Positions 17,735 through 26,069 of a DNA stretch of 64,000 bases are shown piece after piece. Source of the stretch: Bradyrhizobium sp. LTSP885 (GTDB lineage: Bacteria > Pseudomonadota > Alphaproteobacteria > Rhizobiales > Xanthobacteraceae); NCBI RefSeq assembly GCF_000938305.1, contig NZ_JYMT01000004.1, positions 62,001-126,000 on the forward strand. The letters run 5' to 3'. The position numbers were made by a program, and so were the translations under genes. Each line of letters starts with the position of its first letter. Position 1 is the first letter of the stretch. The notes beneath the pieces are model-generated. The model saw nothing but the letters and a program-made list of their open reading frames with translations, made no database searches and was not told the origin of the DNA.

Positions 17735-19333
17735 TCACGCGCCCGCCGCAGCGAGGGTGTCCCGCAGCTGCCGCTTGATCACCTTGCCGTTGGCGTTGCG
17801 CGGCAGCGGGTCCGTCGTCAGCGCCATCGTCTCCGGCACCTTGTAGTCCGACAGCCGCTCGGCGCACCAGGCGCGTAAGCCCTCCGCATTCACCTCGGAC
17901 CGCGTCACGATCACCGCATGCACCCGCTCGCCGAGCACCGGGCACGGCTTTGCGATGATCGCGCTCTCGATCACGGCGGGATGGCCTGCAAGCACCGACT
18001 CGACCTCGGCCGAGTAGATCTTCAGCCCGCCGCGGTTGATCATGTCCTTCTGGCGGTCGAGCACGCGGACGAAATTCTGCGCATCGACCGAGCCGAGATC
18101 GCCGGAATGCCAGAAGCCGGCCGTGAAGCTTTCCGCTGATGCCTTCGGGTTGTTCCAGTAGCCCTTGATGACCGAGGCGCTGCGGATCCAGAGTTCGCCG
18201 ATCTCGCCGTGCGGCACCTCGCGGCCATCAGCTCCCATCACGATGATCTCGGCGCCCGGACACGGCAGGCCGACGCTGTCGATATGGGCTGATGTCAACT
18301 CGCCCGGCATGATGGTCGAGGGCGACGTGGTCTCGGTCGCGCCGTAGCAGTTGGCAAGCTTGAGCCCGGGAATCTTGGCATCGAGCTTCTCGATGGTCGC
18401 GACCGGCATCGGCGCGCCGCCGAAGCCGCCGATCCGCCAGCTCGACAAATCATAGCTGTCGAAATCCGGCTGCAACAGGCAGAGATTGTACATCGCCGGC
18501 ACCATCACCGTGTAGGTCACGCGCTCGCATGCGGCGACCTTCAGATATTCCGCCGCCTTGAACTCGGGCATGACGATCAGCGCGCCGGCGCAAGCAACCA
18601 TGGTCGTGATGTTGGCAACCGCGCCGGTGACATGGGCGAGCGGCACCGCGGCGATCGAGCGATCCGACGTCGTCAGCTTCAGGCAGGACACGAACACCAT
18701 TGACGAATGGATGATGTTGCAATGGGCGAGCATCGCGCCCTTCGGCCGGCCGGTCGTGCCTGACGTGTAGAGGATCATCGCGGTGTCCTCCTCCCTCACC
18801 TCCGCAGGCGCCGACGCGGGGGCATTGTCGAGCAATCCGGCGAACTGCGAGGCAGCATCATCACTGACGGAGATGCGATGCTTCAGCTCGGGAATGTCGA
18901 CAACATATGGCAGGCGGTCGGCAAGCGACGTCTCGTGGACCAGCAGCTTCGCGCCGCAATCGGCCAGCACATAGGCGATCTCGGGCTTCTGCTGGCGTGT
19001 CGACAGCAGCACCGTCACCAGCCCGGCATGCGCGGCGGCGAACATCGTCAGCACGAATTCGATGCGGTTGCCGAGCAGGATTGCGACGCGGTCGCCGCGC
19101 GCGAGCCCGAGCTTGTCGAAGCCCGCTGCAACCTTGGACGATTGCCGCGCGACCTCGCGCCAGGTCATCCTGATGTCACCGCAGACGAGCGCCTCGCCGT
19201 CGCCATTCTGCGCGACGGCTTGCGCGATCATCGCCCACAGGCTCCCCGGCCGCTCCACGAAAGCCGGTACGACGCGGTCGCCAAAGCGCGGCTCGAGCCG
19301 CATCGGCGGAAGCGAATGTTGCGACCAGTCCAT
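17735..19333 (-). CDS. Class I adenylate-forming acyl-CoA ligase
   Basis: 532 residues. Motif A5-type ATP loop ILYTSGTTGRPKGAM at about 187-201, later GATETTSPS and the hinge region GELWIRSASVIKGYWNNP ... WHSGDLGSVD, and the C-terminal catalytic lysine in PRNANGKVIKRQL. These are the family marks of fatty-acid or aryl-acid CoA ligases; the acyl substrate is not predictable. It lies between the YfgM-like gene and a truncated panB, so it may have arrived together with the rearrangement that broke panB. Confidence 0.88.
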   Translation of the reverse strand: MDWSQHSLPPMRLEPRFGDRVVPAFVERPGSLWAMIAQAVAQNGDGEALVCGDIRMTWREVARQSSKVAAGFDKLGLARGDRVAILLGNRIEFVLTMFAAAHAGLVTVLLSTRQQKPEIAYVLADCGAKLLVHETSLADRLPYVVDIPELKHRISVSDDAASQFAGLLDNAPASAPAEVREEDTAMILYTSGTTGRPKGAMLAHCNIIHSSMVFVSCLKLTTSDRSIAAVPLAHVTGAVANITTMVACAGALIVMPEFKAAEYLKVAACERVTYTVMVPAMYNLCLLQPDFDSYDLSSWRIGGFGGAPMPVATIEKLDAKIPGLKLANCYGATETTSPSTIMPGELTSAHIDSVGLPCPGAEIIVMGADGREVPHGEIGELWIRSASVIKGYWNNPKASAESFTAGFWHSGDLGSVDAQNFVRVLDRQKDMINRGGLKIYSAEVESVLAGHPAVIESAIIAKPCPVLGERVHAVIVTRSEVNAEGLRAWCAERLSDYKVPETMALTTDPLPRNANGKVIKRQLRDTLAAAGA

Positions 19334-19366
19334 CCTTGCTCCGTCCCTGCCCCGCCCCTTGCCCCG

Positions 19367-19531
19367 TCAGCTCTTCTTCATGTCGTAGACGTGCTCCGGC
19401 CCCGGAAAGGCGCGGCTCTTCACGTCGCGCGCATAGCCTGCGATCGCGTCCTCGATCGCCGGCCCGAGATTGCCGTAACGCCGTACGAATTTCGGTGCCC
19501 GCGGCGACCGGCCGAGGATTGAACGGACAAT
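19367..19531 (-). pseudogene. panB: C-terminal remnant of panB (3-methyl-2-oxobutanoate hydroxymethyltransferase)
   Basis: A minus-strand frame of 54 codons without a proper start reads [15 protein letters not shown], then [18 protein letters not shown] and ends [16 protein letters not shown] before a stop. This matches the C-terminal end of PanB proteins (the PKFV-[RK]-RY helix, the [AV]-x-Y-x-x-[DE]-V helix and the FPGPEH tail). An in-frame stop at 19532-19534, shared with the end of the nnrU gene, cuts it off. The catalytic barrel is missing, so the fragment cannot function. Confidence 0.7.
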
Positions 19532-20116
19532 TCAGGCTCCCATCACGGGCACGCCGATCACGACCGGATGGAACGCAAACGCCAGCGCCAGATAGGCGAT
19601 GACACCGACCGCGATCGCAATCAGGTCGTTGGTCGGGCCGCCCACCGGGATCGGCGGCGCGCCGGCATCGGCGCGGCGCTTCAGCGAGATCCGGTCATAG
19701 ACCGCCCAGCCGAGGAACGAGCCGAACAGGATGATCGAGCCGAGATCGCCGTTGGCGAGCAGATGCGCCACCGCCCACAGCTTGACGCCAGCCAGCATCG
19801 GATGCTTCAGCGTGGTGTAGATGCGGCCGCGGATATAGGACGCGACGACGAGGATGACGGCCGGCAGCATCAGCGCCACCGTGATGTGCTTCATCGCGGT
19901 CGGCGGCGTCCAGACGTCGATCCAGCCGGTGGCGCGGTAGTCCGCAAAGCCCCAGACGATCAGCGCGAGCCCTGCAACCGACACCAGCGAATAAACGATC
20001 TTGTAGCCGCCCTCGCCCATCGCACGCACGAAGCTCGCGCGCAGCGCGCGCTTTGTGGTGAGCACGTGGACGCCGAGGAACAGCACGAGGCCCAGGATCA
20101 TGACCAGCAGTCCCAC
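19532..20116 (-). CDS. NnrU family membrane protein
   Basis: 194 residues with about six hydrophobic segments and the family's signature region IYTTLKHPMLAGVKLWAVAHLLANGD, which resembles the isoprenylcysteine methyltransferase/NnrU fold. NnrU is linked to nitric oxide metabolism in denitrifying rhizobia, but most homologs are uncharacterised. Its stop codon abuts the panB remnant exactly. Confidence 0.85.
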   Translation of the reverse strand: MGLLVMILGLVLFLGVHVLTTKRALRASFVRAMGEGGYKIVYSLVSVAGLALIVWGFADYRATGWIDVWTPPTAMKHITVALMLPAVILVVASYIRGRIYTTLKHPMLAGVKLWAVAHLLANGDLGSIILFGSFLGWAVYDRISLKRRADAGAPPIPVGGPTNDLIAIAVGVIAYLALAFAFHPVVIGVPVMGA

Positions 20117-20197
20117 GATATTCCTCCCCAGATGTCGTTGCTGTCTTCGCGTACCACCTTCAGGCGACGGAGCGCAATGCGCTCGCTCGCGTTCCAG

Positions 20198-20806
20198 TCA
20201 CGGCTTTTCAGCTTGCTTGGCGAGCTTGCGATTGTCGACATAGCGGATCATGATCGGGCGGCCGGCGATCGCGCCGCCGAGGCCGCCGGTGAATTTCAGT
20301 GGCAGGCAGGCGTCGAGCGAGGCATTGATCGCGTTCAGATAGGTCGTGCGCGTGTCCGCCGGCACGCCTGAGGTGGCGAACGTCATCCGGGGCGCGCCGA
20401 TCATCTCGCCGGACCGCTTGAAGCTGAAGCGCACCGATATCTGCATGCCCTCACGTGCGCTGTCGGCCGGCGGCGGCGACCAGCAGGTGCGCAGCGCGGC
20501 GAAGAGATCGCCGATGGTATCGAGGTCATGATCCGGTTTCTGGTACTTCGCGGTCTGGTCCTCCGGCGGCACGGTCAGGATCGTGAGCTGCAGATTTTCG
20601 CCGTACGGATAATCGATCTCGGGGATGCAGGGCCCGTGATTGAACACGCTGCAATAGGACGGCACGCAGGGCTCGTTATCGAGCACGCTGCACGGCGTGT
20701 GCGCAAACGGCACCGGATTGTTCTGGCGCTGCCGCGCGTCGGCGCCAGCCAAGAGGCCGACGGCCAGCAGGGCAAAGGCGAGGTAGATGGCAAGGCGTCG
20801 AAGCAT
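20198..20806 (-). CDS. Secreted protein with TonB/TolA C-terminal-like domain
   Basis: 202 residues: signal peptide (MLRRLAIYLAFALLAVGLLAGADA), a cysteine-containing N-terminal region (CSVLDNEPCVPSYCSVFNHGPC), and a C-terminal domain (RTCWSPPP ... ISVRFSFKRSGEMIGAPRM ... YLNAINASLDACLPLKF) that follows the TonB/TolA C-terminal strand-helix-strand pattern. The ATG at 20806 gives a normal signal peptide. It is probably a periplasmic or envelope protein; its role is unknown. Confidence 0.7.
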   Translation of the reverse strand: MLRRLAIYLAFALLAVGLLAGADARQRQNNPVPFAHTPCSVLDNEPCVPSYCSVFNHGPCIPEIDYPYGENLQLTILTVPPEDQTAKYQKPDHDLDTIGDLFAALRTCWSPPPADSAREGMQISVRFSFKRSGEMIGAPRMTFATSGVPADTRTTYLNAINASLDACLPLKFTGGLGGAIAGRPIMIRYVDNRKLAKQAEKP

Positions 20807-20919
20807 GGAAGCGAACCCGGAATGCGCGTCCGTGAAGATGGTACCGCAGCCAGACCGCATCAAGCGCGATCGCGTTCACTTCCTCGCGCTTGTTCCCGAG
20901 ATGCCTCCGCAACCTCCGC

Positions 20920-21027
20920 TGTCATCGCCCGGCCCCGACCGGGCGACCCAGTATTCCAGAGACAGTGGTGATTGAACGATAGGCCGCGGCCTACTGGGTC
21001 CCCCGGTCAAGCCGGGGGACGACACCG
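20920..21027. repeat. Palindromic repeat, family B, uninterrupted copy
   Basis: Arms GTCATCGCCCGG and CCGGGGGACGACA flank the CCCAGTATTCCAGAGAC and AGGCCGCGGCCTACTGGGT blocks. It is the intact equivalent of the copy split by the IS element at 5168-6436. It contains two local hairpins (CGCCCGGccccgaCCGGGCG and CCCCCGGtcaagCCGGGGG). Confidence 0.85.
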
Positions 21028-21040
21028 AGTGCGCGGCGCC

Positions 21041-22660
21041 TCACGCCTTCTTCTTCACGTCCTTGACGTTGGAGAAGATAATGCCCTCGGCCCGCTCCTT
21101 TGTGTAGCCGAGATAGAACTCGTTCTTCGCCATGAACACAGGATCGCCGTCGACATCGTCGGCGATGCCGGAATTGTTGGCGCCGATGAATGCCTCGAGC
21201 TTCTTCTTGTCGTCGGAGGAGACCCAGCGCGCGAGCTGGAATTCCGAGACTTCGAACTCGACCGGCAACGAATATTCGGCGTCGAGCCGCGCCTTGAGCA
21301 CGTCGAGCTGCAGCGGACCGACCACGCCGACCAGCGCCGGCGCGCCGTCGCGCGGGCGGAACACCTGCACGACGCCCTCTTCCGACATCTGCTGCAGGGC
21401 TTCCTTCAGCTTCTTGGCCTTCATCGCATCCGTCAGCCGGACGCGGCGGACGATTTCGGGGGCAAAGCTCGGCACACCGACGAAGGTGAGATCCTCGCCC
21501 TCGGTCAGGGTGTCGCCGATCCGCAGCGTGCCGTGATTGGGAATGCCGACGACGTCGCCGGCAAAGGCCTCGTCCGCCACCGAGCGGTCCTGGGCGAAGA
21601 AAAATTGCGGGCTCGACAGGCTCATGTTCTTGCCGGTGCGCACCAGCTTTGCCTTCATGCCGCGAACAAGCTTGCCCGAGCACAGCCGCGCAAACGCGAT
21701 GCGGTCGCGGTGGTTCGGATCCATGTTGGCCTGGATCTTGAAGACGAAGGCGCTCATCCGCGGCTCCGCCGCCTCGACCTTGCGCAGATCGGATTCCTGC
21801 GCGCGCGGCGGCGGCGCGAACTTGCCGAGGCCCTCAAGCAGATCGCCGACGCCGAAATTGCGCAGCGCGCTGCCGAAATAGACCGGCGTCAGATGGCCCT
21901 CGCGAAACGCGTCGAGCTCGAACGGCTTGCAGGCCTCCGAGGCCAGCGCGAGTTCTTCCCTCACCTCGGCGACGTCGAGATTGGGGTTGCGCTGGGCGAG
22001 ATCGGCGATATCGATCTGCTCGGTAGCGCCGGTCTTGGCGCCGCCACCTTCGAGCAGCCGCACGCCACCGCTGATGACGTCATAGGTGCCGAGGAAGTCG
22101 CGGCCGCGGCCGACCGGCCAGGTCATCGGCGTGGTGTCGAGCGCCAGCGTCTTCTCGATCTCGTCCAGCAGATCGAACGTGTCGCGGCTCTCGCGGTCCA
22201 TCTTGTTGATAAAGGTGATGATCGGGATATCCCGGAGACGACACACCTCGAACAGTTTTCGCGTGCGTGCCTCGATGCCCTTGGCGGCGTCGATCACCAT
22301 GACCGCGGAATCGACCGCCGTCAGCGTGCGATAGGTGTCTTCCGAAAAGTCCTCGTGGCCCGGCGTGTCCAACAGGTTGAACACGAGGTCGTTGAACTCG
22401 AAGGTCATCACCGAGGTGACGACCGAGATGCCGCGCTCGCGCTCGATCTTCATCCAGTCCGAACGGGTGTTGCGCCGTTCGCCCTTGGCCTTGACCTGGC
22501 CGGCGAGATTGATCGCGCCGCCGAACAGCAGCAGCTTCTCGGTCAGCGTCGTTTTGCCGGCGTCGGGATGCGAAATGATCGCAAAGGTGCGGCGCCGCGC
22601 CACTTCTTCGGCAAGCGGCGAACGGGGCGGCGATTCGGCTGTCACAGCGGTATCGGACAT
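21041..22660 (-). CDS. prfC: Peptide chain release factor 3
   Basis: A translational GTPase that recycles RF1/RF2 from the ribosome. 539 residues: G1 motif SHPDAGKT at 30-37, G2 around RNTRSDWMKIERERGISV, G3 DTPGHEDF, G4 NKMD, then domains II and III. The ATG at 22660 (MSDTAVTAES) is preferred over the open frame reaching 22732, since it gives the usual lead of about 25 residues to the G domain. It is divergent from the riboswitch-controlled SMR gene. Confidence 0.95.
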   Translation of the reverse strand: MSDTAVTAESPPRSPLAEEVARRRTFAIISHPDAGKTTLTEKLLLFGGAINLAGQVKAKGERRNTRSDWMKIERERGISVVTSVMTFEFNDLVFNLLDTPGHEDFSEDTYRTLTAVDSAVMVIDAAKGIEARTRKLFEVCRLRDIPIITFINKMDRESRDTFDLLDEIEKTLALDTTPMTWPVGRGRDFLGTYDVISGGVRLLEGGGAKTGATEQIDIADLAQRNPNLDVAEVREELALASEACKPFELDAFREGHLTPVYFGSALRNFGVGDLLEGLGKFAPPPRAQESDLRKVEAAEPRMSAFVFKIQANMDPNHRDRIAFARLCSGKLVRGMKAKLVRTGKNMSLSSPQFFFAQDRSVADEAFAGDVVGIPNHGTLRIGDTLTEGEDLTFVGVPSFAPEIVRRVRLTDAMKAKKLKEALQQMSEEGVVQVFRPRDGAPALVGVVGPLQLDVLKARLDAEYSLPVEFEVSEFQLARWVSSDDKKKLEAFIGANNSGIADDVDGDPVFMAKNEFYLGYTKERAEGIIFSNVKDVKKKA

Positions 22661-22748
22661 AATGGGCAGCGTTTGGCAGGGAAAACGGGCGCAATCAAGG
22701 GCGTTTTGTCGCAAGGCGGAATGGCCAGGCAACCCCCATATAAGTATG

Positions 22749-22815
22749 GGAAGGACGACCTTCCATTCATGACATCATCCGCGGGGACGACCCTGCTCTA
22801 TCGGGAGGGGTCGTC
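22749..22815 (+). ncRNA. Guanidine-II (mini-ykkC) riboswitch
   Basis: Two short hairpins each carry an ACGA tetraloop: GGAAGG-ACGA-CCTTCC (22749-22764) and GCGGGG-ACGA-CCCTGC (22781-22796), joined by a 16-nt linker. Paired hairpins with ACGR loops define the guanidine-II class. The ribosome binding site GGGAGGGG (22803-22810) follows at once. The GACGACCC of hairpin 2 (22786-22793) is also fully complementary to GGGTCGTC (22808-22815), which overlaps the ribosome site, giving an alternative closed structure. Guanidine binding should stabilise the hairpins and free translation of the exporter gene. Confidence 0.9.
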
Positions 22816-23130
22816 ATGGCGTGGGCCATCTTGTTCGTCGCGGGTCTGCTCGAGATCGGCTGGGCCATCGGGCTGAAATATACCGAAGGGTTCTCGCGAC
22901 TGGTGCCGTCGGCGCTGACCTTGGCGGCGATGGCCGGAAGCGTCATCCTGCTCGGCGTCGCGCTCAAGACCTTGCCGATTGGAACTGCCTACGCGGTCTG
23001 GACCGGGATCGGCGCGGTCGGCACCGCGGCGCTTGGCATCATCCTGTTCGGCGAACCGGCCACCGCGATGCGGCTTGCCAGCATCGGCCTGATCGTCGCT
23101 GGGATCGCCGGGCTGAAACTGGTCGGCTGA
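22816..23130 (+). CDS. gdx: Guanidinium exporter of the SMR family (SugE/Gdx type)
   Basis: 104 residues with four membrane helices. The conserved glutamate of the SMR family is in [19 protein letters not shown], and the [25 protein letters not shown] stretch is the signature of the SugE/Gdx subgroup rather than the EmrE drug pumps. The guanidine-II riboswitch immediately upstream strongly supports guanidinium as the substrate. The strong ribosome site GGGAGGGG is within the riboswitch expression platform. It works in the inner membrane as a dual-topology dimer exchanging protons. Confidence 0.93.
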   Translation: MAWAILFVAGLLEIGWAIGLKYTEGFSRLVPSALTLAAMAGSVILLGVALKTLPIGTAYAVWTGIGAVGTAALGIILFGEPATAMRLASIGLIVAGIAGLKLVG

Positions 23131-23140
23131 TCTTTAGTTG

Positions 23141-23188
23141 GACGCGTTTTCTTAACGCGAACCGGCCTCCACTTCGCTCGAAAACGCT
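23141..23188. repeat. Intergenic repeat, family E (copy 1)
   Basis: GACGCGTTTTCTTAACGCGAACC ... CACTTCGCTCGAAAACGCT (two blocks), nearly identical to 31324-31371. It lies between the convergent gdx and Pit genes. GCGTTTTC and GAAAACGC form inverted ends, so it may act as a terminator. Confidence 0.75.
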
Positions 23189-23192
23189 ATGA

Positions 23193-24197
23193 TCAGCGCA
23201 GGATCCGGACGACCCAATAGGTCAGCGCGGCGACCGCAGCGGACGCTGGGATTGTGATCACCCAGGCATAGACGATCGAGCTCGCCACGTTCCAGCGCAC
23301 AGCCGACAGCCGCCGTGCCGCACCGACGCCGACGATGGCGCCGGTGATGGTGTGGGTGGTGGAGACGGGAACCCCGAGAAAGGTCGCGATGAACAGGGTC
23401 GCGGCGCCGCCGGTCTCGGCGCAGAAGCCCTGCATCGGCGTCAGTTTTGTAATGCGCAGCCCCATGGTGCGGACAATGCGCCAGCCGCCCATCAAGGTGC
23501 CGAGCGCCATCGCGCTCTGGCAGGCCAGCACCACCCAAAACGGGATATAAAAGGTACCGCCGATATGGCCCTGCGAATAGAGCAGCACGGCGATGATGCC
23601 CATTGTCTTCTGCGCGTCGTTGCCGCCATGGCCGAGCGAATAGAGCGAGGCGGAGGCGAATTGCAGGATGCGGAAGGCGCGGTCGACCGCGAATGGCGTC
23701 GAGCGCACCGACAGCCATGACACGATCGCGACCAGCACCAGCGCCAGCAGGAACCCTACCACCGGCGACAAAACGATCGCGAGCAGCGTCAAGGTGAGCC
23801 CGCTCCACACCGCCGCTGAAATCCCCGCCTTCGCCATGCCGGCCCCGACCAGTCCGCCGATCAGCGCGTGCGAACTCGACGAGGGGATGCCGAGCGCCCA
23901 GGTGATCAGATTCCAGACGATCGCGCCGACCAGTGCCGCGAAGATCACGGCCGAGTCCACGACCGCGGGGTCGATGATCCCGGTGCCGATGGTGTTGGCG
24001 ACGTGCGTTCCGAACACCGCGAAGGCGACGAAATTGAAGAACGCGGCCCAGAACACCGCATATTGCGGCCGCAGCACCCGAGTCGAGACGATGGTCGCAA
24101 TCGAGTTCGCGGCGTCGTGCAGGCCGTTCAGGAAATCGAACAGCAGCGCGACCGCGATCAGGATGACCAGGACCGGAAGACCCAGCGTGGCGTCCAA
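23193..24197 (-). CDS. Inorganic phosphate transporter, Pit family
   Basis: 334 residues with about ten membrane segments. It shows both family repeats: FDFLNGLHDAANSIATIVSTRVL near the N-terminus and GHGGNDAQKTMGIIAVLL in the second half, the latter being the Pit signature. The TTG at 24197 is chosen as start: it gives MDATLGLPVLV, has GGGCAGGG upstream, and matches the normal beginning of the family, whereas the longer frame adds a charged stretch overlapping a repeat. Paired with the DUF47 gene upstream. Confidence 0.9.
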   Translation of the reverse strand: MDATLGLPVLVILIAVALLFDFLNGLHDAANSIATIVSTRVLRPQYAVFWAAFFNFVAFAVFGTHVANTIGTGIIDPAVVDSAVIFAALVGAIVWNLITWALGIPSSSSHALIGGLVGAGMAKAGISAAVWSGLTLTLLAIVLSPVVGFLLALVLVAIVSWLSVRSTPFAVDRAFRILQFASASLYSLGHGGNDAQKTMGIIAVLLYSQGHIGGTFYIPFWVVLACQSAMALGTLMGGWRIVRTMGLRITKLTPMQGFCAETGGAATLFIATFLGVPVSTTHTITGAIVGVGAARRLSAVRWNVASSIVYAWVITIPASAAVAALTYWVVRILR

Positions 24198-24226
24198 TTG
24201 ATGGCCCTGCCCTATTTTGCTTTTTC

Positions 24227-24302
24227 GAGCATGATCTCCGCGCAAACGCGTTCCGCGTTTGTCGCGAGGGAAAACCGCTGCACACTTTTCCGGATCATGC
24301 TC
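24227..24302. repeat. Palindromic repeat, family D (copy 2)
   Basis: GAGCATGAT ... ATCATGCTC termini around AAACGCGTTCCGCGTTT and GGAAAACCGCTGCACACTTTTCC. Read on the minus strand it shares the CCGGAAAAGTGTG and AGCGGTTTTCC blocks with 16226-16274. It lies between the DUF47 and Pit genes and could form a stem in their shared transcript. Confidence 0.8.
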
Positions 24303-24945
24303 AGACCTGTTCAATCACGATGGAATTGATTTCGTTGGCGACGTCGTCGAAGCGGTCGGCCACCTTCTCGAGGTGATCGTAGATCTCAGCGCCGACGATG
24401 AAATCCATCGTGTTGGCGTCGCGGTGCTTCAGGAACAATTCCTTGAGCCCGATATCGTGGAGATCGTCGACCCGGCCCTCGAGTTTGGTCAGTTCCTCGG
24501 TGATCTGGGTCAGCACCGTGACGTTCTGGCCGATCGACTGCATCAGCGGCAGCGCGCGGACGACCAGATTGGCGCATTCGACGATCAGGCTGCCCATCTC
24601 GCGCATCGGCGGTTCGAACGTACGCACCTCGAACAGCACGACCGCCTTCGCGCTCTGCTGCATCTGGTCGACGGCGTCGTCCATCGCAGTGATCAGGTTC
24701 TTGATGTCGATGCGGTCGAACGGCGTGATGAAGGTGCGGCGGACCGCGGTCAAAACCTCGCGGGTGATGTTGTCGGCGTCGTTCTCGAACTGGTTGACGC
24801 GCTGGCAATACACCGGCGTCTCCTCGCCACCCTTCAGCATCCCCTGCAGCGCCAGCGAACACTGCAAAGCGGTCTGGGCGTGCCGGGCGAACAGGTCGAA
24901 AAACCGCTCTTCTTTGGGCAGAAAGGAGCGAAACCAGCGCAGCAT
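24301..24945 (-). CDS. DUF47 (PhoU-like) protein
   Basis: 214 residues, all-helical, with conserved runs FFDLFARHAQTALQC, VNQFENDADNITREV, TPFDRIDIKNLITAMDDAVDQM and YDHLEKVADRFDDVANEI. The acidic E/DxxxD motifs resemble the metal sites of PhoU. DUF47 proteins are the usual partners of Pit transporters and are thought to modulate their activity. Starts at 24945 (MLRW) or 24960 (MELTPMLRW) are both possible. It is encoded upstream of the Pit gene on the same strand. Confidence 0.88.
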   Translation of the reverse strand: MLRWFRSFLPKEERFFDLFARHAQTALQCSLALQGMLKGGEETPVYCQRVNQFENDADNITREVLTAVRRTFITPFDRIDIKNLITAMDDAVDQMQQSAKAVVLFEVRTFEPPMREMGSLIVECANLVVRALPLMQSIGQNVTVLTQITEELTKLEGRVDDLHDIGLKELFLKHRDANTMDFIVGAEIYDHLEKVADRFDDVANEINSIVIEQV

Positions 24946-25099
24946 GGGGGTTAGTTCCATTGTTCCGGGACGGTCGTCCAGCGCCGTCACAGAACTGTCA
25001 TAGAACATTTCGGGAGGGAAGCATCCCACGCCGCCCGTCGGAACGAGCGGCATCCACCGCTTTGTCAGTCCCTCAATGACCTGCCGGCCGGGCCCTGCC

Positions 25100-26068
25100 C
25101 TACAGCGACCGCCGGAAGAAATGTGCGATCTCGCCGATGATGCCACGGCGGAAGGTCAGCACGCAGACCACGAAGACCGCGCCCTGGATCACCGTCACCC
25201 ATTGCCCGAGACCGGACAGGTATTGTTGCATGGCGACAATGATGAAAGCGCCAACCACCGGGCCAAACACGGTGCCGAGCCCGCCGACCAGCGTCATCAG
25301 CACGATTTGCCCGGACATCGCCACTTCAACGTCTGTCAACGATGCATTTTGCGCGACGAATACCTTCAGCGAGCCGGCCAATCCCGCCAGCGTTCCCGAT
25401 AGGATATAGGCGAGCAGCTTGTACTGATCGGTCTTGTAGCCGAGCGAGACCGCGCGCGGTTCATTCTCCCGGATCGATTTGAGGACTTCGCCAAACGGCG
25501 AGTTGATGGTCCGGTAGATCAGGAGGAAGCCGCCGAGGAAACCCGCCAGCACGACGTAGTAGAGCACCGTCGGCTTGGAGAGGTCGAAGACGCCGAACAG
25601 ACGGCCCTGCGGGATGCCCTGGATGCCGTCTTCGCCGTGGGTGAAGGGCGCCTGCAGGTAGATGAAGTACAGCAGTTGCGACAGCGCCAGCGTGATCATC
25701 GCAAAGTAGATGCCCTGGCGGCGAATGGCGACCAGCCCGGTGATGACGCCAAGTGCTGCGGCGGCCGCCGCACCGGCCAATATTCCAAGCTCGGGCGAAA
25801 GACCCCAGACTTTCAGGGCGTGCGCCGTGACATAGCCGGCGGTACCGAGAAACATGGCATGGCCGAACGACAACAATCCGCCGTAGCCGATCAGGAGATT
25901 GAAGGCGCAGGCGAGCAGCGCAAAGCACAGCGCCTGCATGACGAAGAACGGGTAGATGCCGGTCAACGGCACGATCGCGAGCATCGCGGTCATGACGCCA
26001 AACGCGATCATCTCGTCATGGACGGCGCGCGAGGTCGCCGGAATTGAATCGTCAGTCATCGCCGTCAT
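25100..26068 (-). CDS. livM: Branched-chain amino acid ABC transporter permease LivM
   Basis: 322 residues, about nine membrane segments. LLIGYGGLLSFGHAMFLGTAGYV is the LivM-type signature near the N-terminus, and the EAA-like coupling loop reads SIRENEPRAVSLGYKTDQYKLLAYILSG. Start codon lies two bases from the livH stop, so the pair is coupled. Last gene of the livG-livF-livK-livH-livM run. Ligand could be an amino acid, amide or related compound. Confidence 0.93.
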   Translation of the reverse strand: MTAMTDDSIPATSRAVHDEMIAFGVMTAMLAIVPLTGIYPFFVMQALCFALLACAFNLLIGYGGLLSFGHAMFLGTAGYVTAHALKVWGLSPELGILAGAAAAAALGVITGLVAIRRQGIYFAMITLALSQLLYFIYLQAPFTHGEDGIQGIPQGRLFGVFDLSKPTVLYYVVLAGFLGGFLLIYRTINSPFGEVLKSIRENEPRAVSLGYKTDQYKLLAYILSGTLAGLAGSLKVFVAQNASLTDVEVAMSGQIVLMTLVGGLGTVFGPVVGAFIIVAMQQYLSGLGQWVTVIQGAVFVVCVLTFRRGIIGEIAHFFRRSL

Positions 26069-26069
26069 G

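Noticed and set aside
22739..22744. TATAAG as a -10 element for the guanidinium exporter
   Set aside because: Transcription would then begin inside the first riboswitch hairpin, and no -35 sits at a proper distance.
20972..22876. A 634-codon plus-strand frame opposite prfC
   Set aside because: It is the antisense shadow of prfC; all GTPase motifs are on the minus strand, and the frame overruns the riboswitch.
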